DNA of 64,000 nucleotides from Pseudomonas tensinigenes (GTDB lineage Bacteria > Pseudomonadota > Gammaproteobacteria > Pseudomonadales > Pseudomonadaceae), in contig NZ_CP077089.1 of the NCBI RefSeq assembly GCF_014268445.2, positions 2,535,501-2,599,500 on the forward strand. The letters are read 5' to 3'. The notes beneath the pieces were generated by a model that had not been told where the DNA came from, did no database searches, and worked only from the letters and a program-made list of their open reading frames with translations. Below, piece by piece: positions 62,061 through 64,000 of the stretch (positions are counted from its first letter, which is position 1; the number at the start of each line of letters is the position of its first letter). A program made the translations under genes and the position numbers.

Positions 62061-63983
62061 ATGAACAGGATCATCAACATCATCGGTATTTGCACCCTGG
62101 CCGTGGCCGGGGCGTTGTTGACGCTGAGCGAGATTGCGCTGGCGCAAAACGGCAGTGGGCAGACGCTGAAGCGTGATGGCGTGGCGGTGGATTTCGATCT
62201 CAAGCCACTGGCCGCCGACGGCAAACTGCGTGAAGGCGAATTCGCCGATGTGCAGTTCCGCGTCACCGACAGCGCTTCCGGCCAGCCGTTGTCCGGGGTA
62301 GCGCCGGGCGCCTGGGTCGATCCGCAAACCCTCGCCGCCGATCAAGCCCAGGGCCGCGACCAGAGCTGCAAAGCGCGGGTCGGCGTGTTTCTCAAGTCCA
62401 ACATCGGCGCGCGGCCGTTGCTCGACCTCAACAGCTATTTCCTGCTGGTGATGAACCGCGACGCGAGCATCGCCGTGGTCGATCCGTCGGTCTCGGTCGG
62501 CGGCATCACCAGCACCCTGGCGCGGATCGAACTCAAGCAACCACCGATGGATTGGGTCACCCCAAAAGACAACAAACGCGTGTTCGTCTCGATGCCAACG
62601 GCAGGCGAAGTGGCCGTCATCGACAGCGAACAATTCAAGGTTCTCGATTCGATCAAGGCCGGCAGCCAACCGGTGCGCGTGGCGCTGCAACCAGACGAAT
62701 GCCTGCTGTGGATCGGCAACAACGCCAGCAAAGCCGAAGACTCCGGCGTGACGGTGATCGACAGCCAAAGCCTCAAACCTCTCAAACACTTGCAGACCGG
62801 GCGCGGCCACCACGAAATCAGCTTCAGCAAGGACAGCCGTTTTGCCTTCGTCAGCAACCGCGACGACGGCACCGTCAGCGTTATCGACATCGCCAGCCTG
62901 AACATCGTCCAGCAGATCAAAACCGGCTCGCATCCGCTGTCAGTCGCCTATTCAGCGCTGTCCGGCGCGGTGTACGTGGCCGATGGCAAGGACGGCACGG
63001 TGACCGTGATCGATGCCAGCAGCCACGCCGTCCGCCGGGTAATCAAACTGCAACAAGGCCTCGGCCCCATGGGCTTCAGCGCCGACGGCCGCTTCGGCGT
63101 GGTGCTCAACACAGTGGAAAACCGCGCCAGCGTCATCGACGCCGCGACCAACAGCGTCATCCATGATCTGGACGTCAGCGCCGAACCCTACCAAGTGGTG
63201 TTCACCCAGGCCTACGCCTACATCCGCGGACTCGCTTCACCGAAAGTCACCATGATCAACCTGTCCTCCCTCGGCGAAGGGCGTCAGCCGATCAGCCAGG
63301 GATTCGAAGCCGGCCCGCAACCACCGCGTATGGCCGGAGATTTACCGCTGGCTTCAAGCCTGGCGGTGTCACGCGATGACAACGCGGTGTTCGTGGTCAA
63401 CCCGGTCGACAACACCACCTATTTCTACGCCGAAGGCATGAACGCGCCGATGTCCGGTTACCCCAACCGTGGCCAGATCGCCCGCGCCGCCATGGTTATC
63501 GATCGCAGCCTGCGCGAAGTCTCGCCGGGCCTCTACAGCGCGCGGGTGAAACTGCCGGCAGCAGGGCGTTTCGACGTGGCGTTCCTGCTCAACCAACCGA
63601 ACATCATTCATTGCTTCACCGCGCAGATTGATCCTGACGGCAAACCGCAAAAACACCTCGGCCAGCCGAAAGTCGAGTTCCTCCTCGACAAGACTGCCGT
63701 GGCACTCAACGACCCTTACGTCGTGCGTTTCCGCATCGTCCAAGGCAAAGACAAAACCCAACGCAGCGGCGTCAAAGACGTGCAACTGCGCTACTACCTC
63801 GCGCCCACCTCGCACCCGCGTGAAGTGGCGGCGCGGGAAGTCGCCGACGGCGTGTACGAAGCGCCGATCACCCTCGACCGCAGCGGCGCCTGGTATCTGC
63901 ATGTGCGTGCGGCCTCGTTGGGCGCCGGTTTCGATGACAAGACCTTTGCCAGTGTTCGGGTAGCCCCCGGCCAGGCCCGTTGA
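62061..63983 (+). CDS. YncE-like beta-propeller exported protein next to mnxG
   Basis: The 640-residue precursor has a signal peptide (about residues 1-28, ending ALA) and a series of YVTN-type propeller repeats in residues 125-470 (GEVAVIDSEQFKVLDSIKAG, DGTVSVIDIASLNIVQQIKT, DGTVTVIDASSHAVRRVI). Two immunoglobulin-like segments flank them. The fold is used by cytochrome d1-type and YncE proteins, but no heme motif is seen. GGAGGATGAT precedes the ATG. By position it may help MnxG maturation or electron transfer. Confidence 0.8.
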   Translation: MNRIINIIGICTLAVAGALLTLSEIALAQNGSGQTLKRDGVAVDFDLKPLAADGKLREGEFADVQFRVTDSASGQPLSGVAPGAWVDPQTLAADQAQGRDQSCKARVGVFLKSNIGARPLLDLNSYFLLVMNRDASIAVVDPSVSVGGITSTLARIELKQPPMDWVTPKDNKRVFVSMPTAGEVAVIDSEQFKVLDSIKAGSQPVRVALQPDECLLWIGNNASKAEDSGVTVIDSQSLKPLKHLQTGRGHHEISFSKDSRFAFVSNRDDGTVSVIDIASLNIVQQIKTGSHPLSVAYSALSGAVYVADGKDGTVTVIDASSHAVRRVIKLQQGLGPMGFSADGRFGVVLNTVENRASVIDAATNSVIHDLDVSAEPYQVVFTQAYAYIRGLASPKVTMINLSSLGEGRQPISQGFEAGPQPPRMAGDLPLASSLAVSRDDNAVFVVNPVDNTTYFYAEGMNAPMSGYPNRGQIARAAMVIDRSLREVSPGLYSARVKLPAAGRFDVAFLLNQPNIIHCFTAQIDPDGKPQKHLGQPKVEFLLDKTAVALNDPYVVRFRIVQGKDKTQRSGVKDVQLRYYLAPTSHPREVAAREVADGVYEAPITLDRSGAWYLHVRAASLGAGFDDKTFASVRVAPGQAR

Positions 63984-63997
63984 AGAGGAGTTTCGAC

Positions 63998-64000
63998 ATG
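63998..64000 (+). CDS. Start codon of the next gene, cut by the window end
   Basis: AGAGGAG lies seven bases before an ATG that forms the last three bases of the window, 14 bases after the propeller gene stop. Its product cannot be seen. Confidence 0.5.

Overview
The window looks like a chromosomal segment of a Pseudomonas of the fluorescens group. It has high GC coding DNA, at least a dozen REP doublets (REPINs) of the two types typical of that group, and recognisable pseudomonad genes (udh, rtcR/rsr/rtcBA, mnxG, the DUF6124-type small proteins). No rRNA, canonical tRNA, CRISPR array or insertion sequence was seen.

Layout. 1-2.9 kb: end of a type II secretion locus (gspE, gspF). 3.1-18.6 kb: a pectin and galacturonate island, with a secreted pectate lyase, a GntR regulator, an outer-membrane porin, uronate dehydrogenase and lactonase on one side, and on the other an operon for an enolase-superfamily enzyme, an Opp/Dpp-type importer with two paralogous binding proteins, a CHMI-like protein and an exo-polygalacturonase. 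A shared palindrome (TTGT-ACGA type) sits in both divergent promoter regions. 19-25.8 kb: an RNA repair island with the sigma-54 activator RtcR, the Ro60 homologue Rsr, RtcB, an RlaP-like nucleotidyltransferase and RtcA. The 336 bases between rsr and rtcB hold three tandem Y-RNA-like structures, which I regard as the best find of the window. 25.9-36 kb: ordinary metabolic and regulatory genes. 35.7-40.6 kb: two convergent, overlapping STAND-type regulators, one short and one carrying an in-frame REPIN. 42.8-44.6 kb: a tandem duplication bounded by REPINs, each unit having a structured leader and an identical 119-residue protein. 44.7-52.3 kb: DoxX, monooxygenase, amidohydrolase, isochorismatase, mechanosensitive channel, esterase and LysR genes. 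52.6-64 kb: a glycine-rich repeat protein, gspF/gspG, a lytic transglycosylase, and a sigma-54-promoted mnxG manganese oxidase gene followed by a beta-propeller protein and the start of another gene.

How parts work together. Pectin would be cut outside the outer membrane by the lyase and exo-polygalacturonase, enter by the porin, cross the inner membrane by the ABC importer, and galacturonate would be oxidised by Udh, with the lactone opened by the SMP-30-family lactonase. The Rtc island would be switched on through RtcR and sigma-54 to religate damaged RNA, with Rsr and its Y RNAs made in the same transcript. The secretion genes near mnxG fit the known need of P. putida manganese oxidation for a type II pathway, but the link here is inference.
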